Assembly (NCBI RefSeq): GCF_014287895.1
Contig: NZ_JACOPP010000010.1
Location: 1-64,000 of the forward strand
Length of the DNA: 64,000 nucleotides
Direction of reading: 5' to 3'
Source of the DNA: Lawsonibacter hominis
Lineage (GTDB): Bacteria; Bacillota; Clostridia; Oscillospirales; Oscillospiraceae
Both the position numbers and the translations under genes were made by a program. Each line of letters starts with the position of its first letter. Position 1 is the first letter of the stretch. The notes beneath the pieces were generated by a model. It was not told the DNA's origin, did no database searches, and saw nothing but the letters and a program-made list of their open reading frames with translations. This document shows, piece by piece, positions 40,100 through 48,425 of the stretch.

Positions 40100-41320
40100 T
40101 CAGTCATACCGCAGCGCGTCGATGGGGTTGAGTTTTGCGGCCTTGTTGGCGGGCAGGTAACCGAAGAGGATGCCCACGCCCACCGATACGCAGAAGGCCA
40201 CCAGGATGCCGCCGAGCGTCGGTATGGCCACAAATCCGTCGGTCCCGGTGCCCAGCACCGCGCCCACCACCGCCGTCATCACATTCGCCAGAAGGATGCC
40301 CAGCGCGATACCGATGACGCCGCCGATCGCGGAGGTGGTGCCCGCCTCGATGATAAACTGGCTGCGGATATCCCTGCGTTTGCCGCCCAGGGATTTGCGG
40401 ATGCCGATCTCACGGGTGCGCTCGGTGACGGACACCAGCATGATGTTCATGATGCCGATGCCGCCCACCAGCAGGGAGATGGCGGCGATGATGATGAGGA
40501 TGACCATGAGGGTGTCCAGCATGGAGTTCATGGCGTCCATCATCTCCGCCGAGCTCATGACAAAGTAGTAGTCGCTGCTCTGGTAGGTCTGGTAAAGCCG
40601 CTTTTCGATCACGCCCTTGGCGGCCGGGGCGGCGTCCTTATCCGCGGAGGTGAACAGGTACAGGTTCGCGTCGGACAGTCCGCTGAGGTGCAGGGCGTTT
40701 CCGTAGGGGATAAAGATCACATCGTCGCCGCTGCCCTCGGTGGAGTCGGCCTTCTCCTCCAGCACGCCCACCACCGTGTAGGGCACGCCGCCGATGGTCA
40801 TACTCTTTCCTAGGGACGTGCCGTTGAACATCTCCTGATCCAGATAGGAGCCCACGACGCATACGTTCTGGTAGCGGCTGACGTCGATGTACCGCAAAAA
40901 ACGGCCCCGCTCCAGCTTTTCGCCCCCCATGCTCTTGCCGGAGGCATAGTCGTAATACGCCTCGCTGACGCCGTAGATGGTGGTGCGCGCATAGTTGTCG
41001 CGGCCCTGGCGCACGGCGGCGCGGGTGCTCACGTAGGGGCTTACATCGCTGAGATACTGCGGGTAGCGGTCCACCAGGGCATACATATCGTCGGGCTCCA
41101 CCGAGCGTGAGCCGCCCCGTCCGTAGACCTGCACCTGGATCAGATTGACCCCCATCTTCTCAAACTGGTCGTTCATGTACTGCTCCATCCCGTTGCCCAG
41201 GGAGACGATGACGATGACGGCGGCCACGCCGATGATGATACCCAGCATGGTCAGCAGGGCCCGCATCTTGCTGGTCAGCAGGGATTTGACCGCCAGACGG
41301 AAGGATTGCGCAAAGCTCAT
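40100..41320 (-). CDS. MacB-type ABC transporter permease (FtsX-like)
   Basis: 406 residues with the MacB pattern: a first helix in MRALLTMLGIIIGVAAVIVI, a large extracellular MacB_PCD domain (about 45-240), then three helices, including ISLLVGGIGIMNIMLVSVTERTRE with the coupling motif EIGIRKSLG and the final PANKAAKLNPIDALR. The ATG at 41320 overlaps the ATPase stop by 4 nt. Its partners are the ATPase and the membrane-fusion-like protein in the same operon. It probably exports peptides or drugs. Confidence 0.92.
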   Translation of the reverse strand: MSFAQSFRLAVKSLLTSKMRALLTMLGIIIGVAAVIVIVSLGNGMEQYMNDQFEKMGVNLIQVQVYGRGGSRSVEPDDMYALVDRYPQYLSDVSPYVSTRAAVRQGRDNYARTTIYGVSEAYYDYASGKSMGGEKLERGRFLRYIDVSRYQNVCVVGSYLDQEMFNGTSLGKSMTIGGVPYTVVGVLEEKADSTEGSGDDVIFIPYGNALHLSGLSDANLYLFTSADKDAAPAAKGVIEKRLYQTYQSSDYYFVMSSAEMMDAMNSMLDTLMVILIIIAAISLLVGGIGIMNIMLVSVTERTREIGIRKSLGGKRRDIRSQFIIEAGTTSAIGGVIGIALGILLANVMTAVVGAVLGTGTDGFVAIPTLGGILVAFCVSVGVGILFGYLPANKAAKLNPIDALRYD

Positions 41321-42078
41321 ACGCCCAGCACCTCCCGCGCTCCGGCGTCTGCCGGGGCATCGTCCTCGCCGGGCTGGACCACGGCCTGCGGATCGTGGGC
41401 ATCCCCATCGTAGATGATCCTGCCGTCCTGAAGGCGGACGATGCGCTTTGCTCTCACGGCAATGGAATTGTCGTGGGTGATGAGGACCACTGTGTCCCCC
41501 TCCGCGTTGAGCTTCTGGAGGAAATTGAGCACGTCCCGCCCGGTGCGGGAGTCCAGCGCGCCGGTGGGCTCGTCGGCCAGGATCACCGACGGATTGCCCG
41601 CCAGGGCCCGGGCGATGGAGACCCGCTGCTGCTGGCCGCCGGAGAGCTGGGCGGGCAGGTTTTTGCATTTATCCCCCAGGCCCACCCGCTCCAGGGCGGA
41701 CCTGGCCCGCTCCTTCCGTTCCGAGGCGGGCAATCCCGCGTAGAGCAGGGGCAGCTCCACATTTTCCAGCACGTTGAGCTTGGGGATCAGGTTATACTGC
41801 TGGAAGATAAAGCCCAGCATCCGGTTGCGGATCTCGGCCTGCTGGTCGTCATCCATGGTGGACACGTCCACGCCCCCCAGGTGATAGGTGCCGCTGGTGG
41901 GTACGTCCAGACAGCCGATGATGTTCATGGCGGTGGATTTTCCGGAGCCCGACTGGCCCACGATGGCCACGAACTCCCCCCGGTCCACCGTCAGGGTCAC
42001 GCCGTCCAGCGCGTGGACGGCGGTGTCGCCCATCTGGTAGATCTTATAGACATCCCTGAGTTCGATCAGATGCTGCAT
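41317..42078 (-). CDS. MacB/LolD-type ABC transporter ATPase
   Basis: 253 residues. Walker A is VGQSGSGKSTAMN, signature LSGGQQQRVSIARAL, Walker B VILADEPTGALD, H-loop LITHDN. A 28-residue acidic tail follows the usual end. ATG 42078 lies 2 nt after the HlyD-like gene's stop; ATG/TGA overlap with the permease at the other end implies coupled translation. Confidence 0.94.
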   Translation of the reverse strand: MQHLIELRDVYKIYQMGDTAVHALDGVTLTVDRGEFVAIVGQSGSGKSTAMNIIGCLDVPTSGTYHLGGVDVSTMDDDQQAEIRNRMLGFIFQQYNLIPKLNVLENVELPLLYAGLPASERKERARSALERVGLGDKCKNLPAQLSGGQQQRVSIARALAGNPSVILADEPTGALDSRTGRDVLNFLQKLNAEGDTVVLITHDNSIAVRAKRIVRLQDGRIIYDGDAHDPQAVVQPGEDDAPADAGAREVLGV

Positions 42079-42080
42079 GG

Positions 42081-43727
42081 TCACATCCCCATCCCCATCA
42101 TGGCGGCCATGGCGTTGGAAGCCTGGTTCTCGCTGAGCACCACGTCCCCCTCCTCCAGACCGGAGAGGACCTCGATATACTCCTCGTCGTTGCGGCCCAG
42201 GGTCACCTGGCGCTCCTCGATGGCGGTCGGATCGACTACGCTGCCGTTCTCGTCCAGACAGCCCGGACCGGCCACCAGCACCGTGTCGCCCCGGCCCACC
42301 ATATCCACCGGGATGCACAAAACCTGCCCGGCCTGCTCCACCACGATCTTGGCGGAGACGTTCATGCCCGGATAGAGTTCGGCCGGCGAGCCGTCCACCT
42401 TGACGGTGACGGGATAGGTGGTGTAGCCGCCTACCGTGGTGCCGTTGATATTGACCTTATCCACCACCCCGGTGAAGCTCTTCCCGTCCAGTGCGTCCGC
42501 CGTGATCTCCACCCGCTGGCCCGTCCGGATCTTGTTGATGTCCAGCTCGTCTACGCTCACGTCGAAGGTCAGCTCGGACAGGTCGTAGATGACCGCCATA
42601 TAGGTGTAGCCCGCGGTGGCGGCGGTGCTGCCGCCCACGTTGTCGCCCGCGTCCACGTTCTTTTCGATGACCGTGCCGGTGATGGTGGAGGTGATCGAGT
42701 AGTCCTCCAGCTTATCCCGGGCATTCTGGAGGGAGAGCCGGGCATTCTCCACCTGGATCCGGGCGCTTTCGATCTGGGTATCCATATCGGTCTGGGAGAG
42801 TACCGCCACGACCTGCCCGTCGGTCACCCGGTCCCCCTCACGGATGGAGAGGGCGTCCACGTCGCCGCTGGCCTTGGCCACGATCTGCTTGGAAGCTGCG
42901 TATGTAAAGGCGCCCCCCGATGCACAGGCCGCGCCGCTGATGGCGGCGGTGCCGCGGCTGGCGTCGCTGAGCGCGCCCGGATTCTGAACCAGCAGCGTCA
43001 CCTGCCGCACCAGGGCGCCGCCGGGGCCCACCTCGTCGGTGGCGGCGATGGAATCCACGGTGCCCGTCAGCGTCTGGGCGGTGCCGTCCACCGTGACAAC
43101 GGCGCTTTGCCCCTCATAAAACCCCGCCGCGTCGGCGGACTGGAAGGGGACGGTCAGCTTCATCCGCTCCCGGTCCAGCAGGTCTGCGATGGGAGCCCCC
43201 GCCATGACGGCGTCTCCCTGTTCCACATACAGCTTGGTGATCACGCCGTCGGCTTCGGCGCTTACCGCGCAATCCTCCCGGTTGTCCGCCTGCCGCTTGA
43301 GCAGATCGTCCAGGTTGAGTTGGGCCGAGCGCAGGTTGAGCTCCAGCTGCTGGATATTGTTCTCCACATCCTTTGCGTCGATGCGGAAGAGGAGATCGCC
43401 CTTGTTGACCGTCTGCCCCTCCTCAAAGGGGGCCTCCAGCACCTCGCCGCTGATCAGCGTGGTCACCTTGTAGGACTGATTGGGCTGGATGGTGCCGGTT
43501 CCGGAGACGGCCACCGTCATCTCGCGTACCTGGGCGGTGTCGGACAGATAGGCCCCCGCCACCGCCTGGGTGCCCGCGCTCATCAGCCGCAGCAGCAAAA
43601 CGGCGAGGATCGCCGCGACGACCAGTACCGCCACCAGGCGCCTGACCCATCTGCGTTTCTTTTTCGGCGGCTTGAACTGGGCCGGTGCGTTCTGCTGCGT
43701 CTGCGTTTTGACTTGGGTTGCTTCCAT
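42081..43727 (-). CDS. MacA/HlyD-type efflux adaptor protein
   Basis: 548 residues. A basic cytoplasmic start (KPPKKKRRWVRRL) and one membrane helix (about 30-50) precede biotinyl-lipoyl-like and beta-barrel domains (VSGTGTIQPNQSYKV, TLISGEVLEAPFEEGQTVNKGD). A short coiled coil (about 315-345, RIQVENARLSLQNARDKL) follows. The C-terminal membrane-proximal domain holds GMNVSAKIVVEQ. Gram-positive MacA homologues link the permease to substrates outside the membrane. It lies 18 nt after the TetR gene. Confidence 0.9.
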   Translation of the reverse strand: MEATQVKTQTQQNAPAQFKPPKKKRRWVRRLVAVLVVAAILAVLLLRLMSAGTQAVAGAYLSDTAQVREMTVAVSGTGTIQPNQSYKVTTLISGEVLEAPFEEGQTVNKGDLLFRIDAKDVENNIQQLELNLRSAQLNLDDLLKRQADNREDCAVSAEADGVITKLYVEQGDAVMAGAPIADLLDRERMKLTVPFQSADAAGFYEGQSAVVTVDGTAQTLTGTVDSIAATDEVGPGGALVRQVTLLVQNPGALSDASRGTAAISGAACASGGAFTYAASKQIVAKASGDVDALSIREGDRVTDGQVVAVLSQTDMDTQIESARIQVENARLSLQNARDKLEDYSITSTITGTVIEKNVDAGDNVGGSTAATAGYTYMAVIYDLSELTFDVSVDELDINKIRTGQRVEITADALDGKSFTGVVDKVNINGTTVGGYTTYPVTVKVDGSPAELYPGMNVSAKIVVEQAGQVLCIPVDMVGRGDTVLVAGPGCLDENGSVVDPTAIEERQVTLGRNDEEYIEVLSGLEEGDVVLSENQASNAMAAMMGMGM

Positions 43728-43745
43728 ATTCGCTTACTCCTTACT

Positions 43746-44372
43746 TCAAATAGCTTCTGCCGCGCTTCCGGCAGGCGGGGCGGCCTGCTTTTCCGCGCCC
43801 CTGCGGAGTATGTCCATCCGGCGGACCAGTCCGGCCCGGGCCGCCTCCGGCCCGCCGGGTCCGGCCGAGCGCATCAGGGCGCCTCCGGTGAGGAAAAAGA
43901 GCTGGTGGAGGATGGCTTCCAGGTCGCCCGCCTCCCGCAGGTCCAGCCGCGCGAGGTCCATCCGCTCCCGCAGGCCCTCCGGCAGGCCCCCCCGGCATTC
44001 GCCCGGGAACAGGCCGGGGCGCATATCGCCGTTGCGCCGGAGGATGTTCAGCAGATCCCGGTATTCCGCCCGGCGGTCCTGTACGTAATCGAACAGGTCC
44101 AGAAACGCGGCGAATACCGCTCCGTTCCGTTCTTCCAGCAGGCGTTCCATCTGGCGGATGAGCTGCGTGCCGAAGTCTTCCATCAGATAGCGGAACAGTT
44201 CCTCTTTGTCTGCGAAATACATGTAAAAGCTGCCCCGGGGAATCCCCGCCCCATGGATGATCCGGTTGACCGAGGCCTGGGCAAAGGGGGCCCGGACAAA
44301 TTCGTCCCGCGCCGCCGCCAGGAGTTTTTCCCGCTTGGCCGGCGGCAGATTGAAAAATGTGGCGCTGGGCAC
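43746..44372 (-). CDS. TetR-family transcriptional repressor of the efflux operon
   Basis: 208 residues. The N-terminal TetR helix-turn-helix (about 13-60) includes KREKLLAAARDEFVRAPFAQ, GIPRGSFYMYFADKEELFRY. The C-terminal ligand domain is variable, as usual. It is the first gene of a four-gene operon and sits 29 nt from a perfect inverted repeat that overlaps its own transcription start, so autorepression is likely. The inducer is unknown. Confidence 0.92.
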   Translation of the reverse strand: MPSATFFNLPPAKREKLLAAARDEFVRAPFAQASVNRIIHGAGIPRGSFYMYFADKEELFRYLMEDFGTQLIRQMERLLEERNGAVFAAFLDLFDYVQDRRAEYRDLLNILRRNGDMRPGLFPGECRGGLPEGLRERMDLARLDLREAGDLEAILHQLFFLTGGALMRSAGPGGPEAARAGLVRRMDILRRGAEKQAAPPAGSAAEAI

Positions 44373-44400
44373 CGTGCGTCCCTCCCCGCTGTACCGTGAT

Positions 44401-44415
44401 ATGACAATCTGTCAT
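44401..44415. promoter_or_regulatory. Probable TetR operator
   Basis: A perfect 6-3-6 palindrome, ATGACA-ATC-TGTCAT, lies directly downstream of the -10 box at the predicted transcription start of the TetR/efflux operon. GATA/TATC half-extensions are visible on both flanks. Confidence 0.7.
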
Positions 44416-44417
44416 GT

Positions 44418-44446
44418 ATCTTAGCCCGCCCTTCCCGCTCTGTCAA
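44418..44446 (-). promoter_or_regulatory. Sigma-A promoter of the TetR/efflux operon
   Basis: Minus strand: TTGACA (44446-44441), 17-nt spacer, TAAGAT (44423-44418). The operator begins 3 nt downstream of the -10 box. Confidence 0.8.
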
Positions 44447-44632
44447 TGCCGCGGCTGCAAAATTCGCAATTCGTTCACAATCGGTGCGCCGGAGCGTCCG
44501 GTTTGTCTCAGGATAACAGAAAACCTTCTGCGCTTCCTGAAGAATCCATTAAAGTTTCTTAAAAACGTACCGGATTTTACTCCCTCCCCCCACTGGAAGG
44601 TCAAGTGTTTTTTCAAAATTTTTGGTTTTCAT

Positions 44633-44662
44633 GTATAACCGCCCGCAGGCATGTCCAAAATA
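44633..44662 (+). promoter_or_regulatory. Candidate sigma-F promoter of the spoIIQ-like gene
   Basis: GTATA (44633-44637), 15-nt spacer, GTCCAAAATA (44653-44662). This fits the forespore sigma-F pattern GYWTA-N15-GGNNANAHTR with one mismatch. A difficulty is that the start site would fall at the ribosome binding site (44668-44672), giving almost no leader. Confidence 0.35.
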
Positions 44663-44683
44663 GGCTTGGAGGTGCTGAAACGC

Positions 44684-45406
44684 ATGAAAAAACCATTTAT
44701 GGAACGCTTCGGCGACTTTATGGCGGGGAAGGGCTTCTACATAGTCCTGTTCCTGTGCGTCGCCGCAATTGGAATCTCGGGCTATTATCTCTTTTCTTCC
44801 CTCTCCCCCGACAAGGATCCCGGCACAGCCGTGGCCGGACCGGCTCAGGTCACTGTGACCCCCACTCCGGCATCCGCGTCCCCGGCGGTGCGCGTCACGC
44901 CCACGCCGTCGCCCCAGGCTCAGACGGCCGTCCGGACGACGCCCGCCCCCAGCCCCACGCCCGCGGCCACGCCCGCAGCGACCCCCCAGCCCGCCGCCCC
45001 CACGGTCTTTGCCTGGCCGGTGAAGGGCACGCTGATCTCCGAGTACAGTGTGGAGGCGTTGGCTTATGACGCCACCATGGGCGACTGGCGCACCCACAGC
45101 GGCATCGACATTTCCGCAGAGCTGGGCGCTCAGGTGGTATCCGCCGCCGCAGGCACCGTCATCGACGTGGTGCAGGACGACTTTATGGGCACCACCGTCT
45201 ATCTGGATCACGGCAGCGGGCTGACCAGCTGCTACGCCAATCTGGCCGCCGTGCCCACCGTTGAGATCGGCGACACCGTGCGGGCCGGAGACGTGCTGGG
45301 CTCCGTGGGGAAAACCGCCATCGCCGAAAGCGCCCTGCCCGCTCATCTGCACTTTGAGATGGCGCAGGACGGCTCTCCCATCGACCCGGCAGACTACCTG
45401 CCCTGA
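44684..45406 (+). CDS. spoIIQ: SpoIIQ-like M23-family membrane protein
   Basis: 240 residues from ATG 44684, chosen over ATG 44651 because GGAGGT lies 11 nt before it. A short cytoplasmic part and one membrane helix (about 18-38, FYIVLFLCVAAIGISGYYLF) precede a Pro/Thr/Ala linker (about 50-110) and a LytM/M23 domain (about 115-235). The zinc-ligand positions appear intact (THSGID and HLHFEM), as in clostridial SpoIIQ and unlike the inactive Bacillus protein. SpoIIQ pairs with SpoIIIAH across the sporulation septum. Proximity to spoIIE supports the call. Confidence 0.82.
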   Translation: MKKPFMERFGDFMAGKGFYIVLFLCVAAIGISGYYLFSSLSPDKDPGTAVAGPAQVTVTPTPASASPAVRVTPTPSPQAQTAVRTTPAPSPTPAATPAATPQPAAPTVFAWPVKGTLISEYSVEALAYDATMGDWRTHSGIDISAELGAQVVSAAAGTVIDVVQDDFMGTTVYLDHGSGLTSCYANLAAVPTVEIGDTVRAGDVLGSVGKTAIAESALPAHLHFEMAQDGSPIDPADYLP

Positions 45407-45433
45407 GAACAGGCACATTCCACAGCAAACGGC

Positions 45434-45462
45434 GAGGCCCGCTCCCTAAGGGAGCGGGCCTC
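45434..45462 (+). terminator. Terminator of the spoIIQ-like gene
   Basis: A 13-bp perfect stem (45434-45446 with 45450-45462) with a 3-nt loop, followed by AGTTTGTC, 27 nt after the stop codon. Confidence 0.75.
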
Positions 45463-45466
45463 AGTT

Positions 45467-45840
45467 TGTCGGAAAAATGCCTTGGCCTTTTCCCGACAGA
45501 GGGATGCAGGACGGACCGGGTTTCATTTTTTGCGAAAAAGCCGCCCCGTCCGTCCTGAGAAGGATCCTTTCCGGCGCGCATTCCGCCGGAAAGGATCCTG
45601 ATTTTAGGCATCACCGCACAATTCCCCACGCACGTCTTGGCGGCCAATTTGCCCCACAAATGCGTTGCAAAACCTTGCAATACACAAAGTATTTCTGCGG
45701 TTTTGCGCCTTTTTGCGGCACAAATTTTCGCGCCGATCCGCACGCGTTGAAGCATGCGGTAATGCCTTTACTTCATCGCCTGCGGACGACGGAACTCTGT
45801 GAGGCCCTCCCACGGGAGGGGTTTCGCGCCCCGGATCAGC
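45467..45840 (+). repeat. Three-hairpin repeat element, copy 1 (interrupted by MITE copy B)
   Basis: Three consecutive hairpins: 45467-45498, 45508-45556 and 45561-45599. They are joined by conserved linkers, GAGGGATGC between the first two and GAGA between the last two. After the MITE insertion (45605-45768) the shared sequence resumes with TGCGGACGACGG and AACTCTGTGAGGC (about 45775-45834). The same order, linkers and trailing sequence recur on the minus strand at 59994-59775, with several compensatory stem changes. This stretch plus the inserted repeat fills the gap between the spoIIQ-like gene and spoIIE; no gene was seen. Confidence 0.75.
45605..45768. repeat. MITE-like repeat, copy B
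   Basis: The second copy of the 164-nt element, about 96 percent identical to 36584-36747 and in the same orientation. Terminal inverted repeats read AGGCATCACCGCA at the left and, complemented, AGGCATTACCGCA at the right. The internal GCAAAACC/GGTTTTGC hairpin with the nested AATAC/GTATT stem is preserved. It splits copy 1 of the three-hairpin element, so it inserted later. Confidence 0.8.
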
Positions 45841-45856
45841 GTCTTGGAACTCCTCC

Positions 45857-48208
45857 TCACCGCTTTTCCAGACGCAGCACCAGCGCGGTGCGGTCGTCGG
45901 TAGCGCCGCCATGGCCTGCGCTCTCGTCGATGAGCGCTTGTGTCAGGTCCTTGGGGCTTTCCCCCTCAAAGGCGGCAAAGCGCTGACGCACCCACAGGTC
46001 GGAGTCGCTGCCCGCTACCCCGTCGGTGACCAGCAGCACCCAGTCCCCCGCCTCCAAACGCACCTTCGCCACGTCGGGGGCGGCCCCGTCGCCCCCGGCC
46101 AGGCCAGCGGGCAGGGCGCTGCCGGTGATGCGGCTGACGGTTTTCCCCTTGCGCACATAGGTAGGGGCCGCGCCGTACTTATACACCGCCGCCTCCCCGG
46201 TAAACAGGTCCAGGCGCAGCAGGTCCACCGTGGTGAAGCCCCCGGTCTCCTCGCCCCGCAGGGCCAGGGCGGAGTTGAGGGTCTTGAGGGCGGCCTCGGG
46301 GCGCACGCCCGCCCGGAGGAACTGCTCCAGCAGGCGCACGGCAAGTCCGCTCTCCTGCCCCGCTTCCGGCCCGCTGCCCATACCGTCGCACAAAAGCACG
46401 TAGAGGGAGCCGTCGTCATGCTTGAACCAGGCCCCCGTATCGCCGGAGACCGTCTGGCCGTCCTTTTTCCGGGCGGCCACGCCGGCCACCGCCATCAGGG
46501 GCTCCTGCTCCACCAGCACCAGCCGGTCCCGCCGCCCATCCTCTTCCGCCGGACGCAGGGGGACGTTCAGCACCGCCGAGAGCTTGTCCACGCTCTCCGG
46601 TTTCCGCAGGGGGGCCAGCCCCTGGCCCTCCAGCTCCAGGCGCAGGTGGCCCGCCTCGTCATAATAGGCCGCCGTCAGGCATTCGGTCCCCTGGGCGGCC
46701 AGGTACTGCCGCAGCCGGCGTTCCCGCACCGGGTCGGGCACCAGTTCCGCGCCCAGCTCCGCCGCCGCCGTCCCCAGAACGTCGGCCAGATCGCCGTACT
46801 GGCGGCAGACCGCCGAGCGGTTTTCCCGCAGACGGCTGCGGTACTGCCTGCGGTAGAGCAGGGCGGAGACCTCCTCGTTGGCCGCCGCGAGGAATTCCGG
46901 GAACTTCAGGCAGCGGTTGGCGAAATAGGCGGGGAAGTCCTCCCCTTCCCCGCGTCCCCGTTCCAGCATGGCGGGCAGGGCGTCGTTGAGGGCATTGAAC
47001 GTGCTCACATAATCCCGCTGCCAGCAGGAGGACTGAAGGGGACAGCGCTTGCACACCCGGCTGGCCGCCCGGTCAAAGACGGTAGCCGCATCGTTGTCGT
47101 TGGGCGGGGTCTGCCCGAAGGCGGTGCGCAGCGCTTCGTGGAGGCTGCGGAAGGCCCCGGCGGTAGCTTCCAGCCGGGCCTTTACGTAGTTGTGGGCCCG
47201 CTCCCGGGTGTCCTGCCGCGCGTTTTGTCCGGCCACCAGGGCACCCACCTGCCGCAGCAGCGCATCGGGCAGGATCAGGAAGAGCACCGAGGCGATGAAC
47301 ACCTCATAAAGCACGGGAATATTGGGCCCCTCGTTCCAGGTCCACAGCACCGCCAGGGCGTTGGAGAGCACATAGGCCAGCGCGGCGGCCAGCCTGCCCT
47401 GCCGGTGGAACACCCCCGCCATCACGCCGGAGAGGGCGTATGCCATGGAATAAAACGGCATTCCCCCGGCGGACAGGTCCATACCGATGCCCGCGGCCAC
47501 GCCCACGGTGGCGCCCGGTCCGATCCCTCCCTTGTAGGCGGTGACCATCACCGCCAGAGCCGCGGCGGAGCGGCCCACCGAGATGTCGCCGAAGAGGGTG
47601 ATCTTGGACAGGGTGATGAGCAGGGTACCCCCCAGGATGAGCAGGCTCACACTCTGGCGCAGGGTGAGTCCCTCCTCCTCCCGCTTGCCGGTCCAGGGGG
47701 AGAAGGCGATGCGGTAAAAATAGGCCGAAGCGCCGCATAAGAGCACTTCCGTGCCGAAAAAGATCAGGTTGCCCGCCGTCCACCCCCGGTCGGACAGGTA
47801 GACGAAGCCGGTGACCGCGTCCATCAGGGCGGCCGCCGCGGGCATGAACCAGGCCCGCCGGTAAGGGCGGATATCGTAGAAGGCGAAGGATACGGAAAAA
47901 ATCAGGATGGCCGCGGCCGCATACCGCAGTCCCTCCACAAAGCCCTGGAAGGATAAGTACCCCAGGCAGGCGCCCAGCAGGGCGCAGAAGCCGTCCAGCC
48001 CGGAGCCGGAGCAGGCCACCATTCCCAGCCCAAAGGGCGCGTAGCCCCCGAAGATCTCCGCCCCGGCGAGCACCGCCCCCAGCAACAGGCGCATGACGCA
48101 TTCGGCAAAGCGCACCAGCGCGGGCGCGCGCAGCACCAGCCGCCCCGTCTGCCGCATTTCCTCCCGGGCCCTGGCCGCCCGCGTCTTCAGCTTCCCTTTC
48201 GCCGCCAT
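45857..48208 (-). CDS. spoIIE: Stage II sporulation protein E (SpoIIE phosphatase)
   Basis: 783 residues from ATG 48208, with AAGGAG upstream. About ten membrane helices occupy residues 40-330, then a regulatory linker with a Cys-rich stretch (CKRCPLQSSCW). The C-terminal PP2C phosphatase domain (about 560-783) has metal-binding Asp in LLCDGMGSG and LLVTDGV, and ends DDRTALVLRL. SpoIIE dephosphorylates SpoIIAA to release sigma-F and helps polar septation. A TATACT box lies at 48264-48259 (minus) without a normally spaced -35, as often seen at Spo0A-activated promoters; no clear 0A box was found. Confidence 0.95.
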   Translation of the reverse strand: MAAKGKLKTRAARAREEMRQTGRLVLRAPALVRFAECVMRLLLGAVLAGAEIFGGYAPFGLGMVACSGSGLDGFCALLGACLGYLSFQGFVEGLRYAAAAILIFSVSFAFYDIRPYRRAWFMPAAAALMDAVTGFVYLSDRGWTAGNLIFFGTEVLLCGASAYFYRIAFSPWTGKREEEGLTLRQSVSLLILGGTLLITLSKITLFGDISVGRSAAALAVMVTAYKGGIGPGATVGVAAGIGMDLSAGGMPFYSMAYALSGVMAGVFHRQGRLAAALAYVLSNALAVLWTWNEGPNIPVLYEVFIASVLFLILPDALLRQVGALVAGQNARQDTRERAHNYVKARLEATAGAFRSLHEALRTAFGQTPPNDNDAATVFDRAASRVCKRCPLQSSCWQRDYVSTFNALNDALPAMLERGRGEGEDFPAYFANRCLKFPEFLAAANEEVSALLYRRQYRSRLRENRSAVCRQYGDLADVLGTAAAELGAELVPDPVRERRLRQYLAAQGTECLTAAYYDEAGHLRLELEGQGLAPLRKPESVDKLSAVLNVPLRPAEEDGRRDRLVLVEQEPLMAVAGVAARKKDGQTVSGDTGAWFKHDDGSLYVLLCDGMGSGPEAGQESGLAVRLLEQFLRAGVRPEAALKTLNSALALRGEETGGFTTVDLLRLDLFTGEAAVYKYGAAPTYVRKGKTVSRITGSALPAGLAGGDGAAPDVAKVRLEAGDWVLLVTDGVAGSDSDLWVRQRFAAFEGESPKDLTQALIDESAGHGGATDDRTALVLRLEKR

Positions 48209-48372
48209 GTCTCCACGTCTCCTTTGTCCAGGGCTTGTCCGCCCACGGTATCGGAGACAGTATAATCCTATTTTTGGGAAAAAATGGTCGCAACCTGACA
48301 GGCCTCCCCCCTCCTTTTCCCTCTCTTTTTCCTCATCGGGGCAGTTCCGGCACCCTTTGTCAGACAAAATAA

Positions 48373-48398
48373 GGGCAGCCTCAAAAGCGAGGCTGCCC
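48373..48398 (-). terminator. Terminator of the minus-strand membrane protein gene
   Basis: A 10-bp stem (48373-48382 with 48389-48398) with a 6-nt loop; on the minus strand it is followed by TTATTTTGTC. It lies 28 nt after the stop of the 48.4-49.1 kb gene. Confidence 0.75.
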
Positions 48399-48425
48399 GA
48401 TCCATTTTAACCTTGCAACGTTCCG

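Noticed and set aside
48259..48293. Normal sigma-A promoter for spoIIE
   Set aside because: TATACT is present, but the nearest TTGCGA lies 23 nt away, too far for a standard promoter; no definite Spo0A box was found, so no promoter feature was entered.
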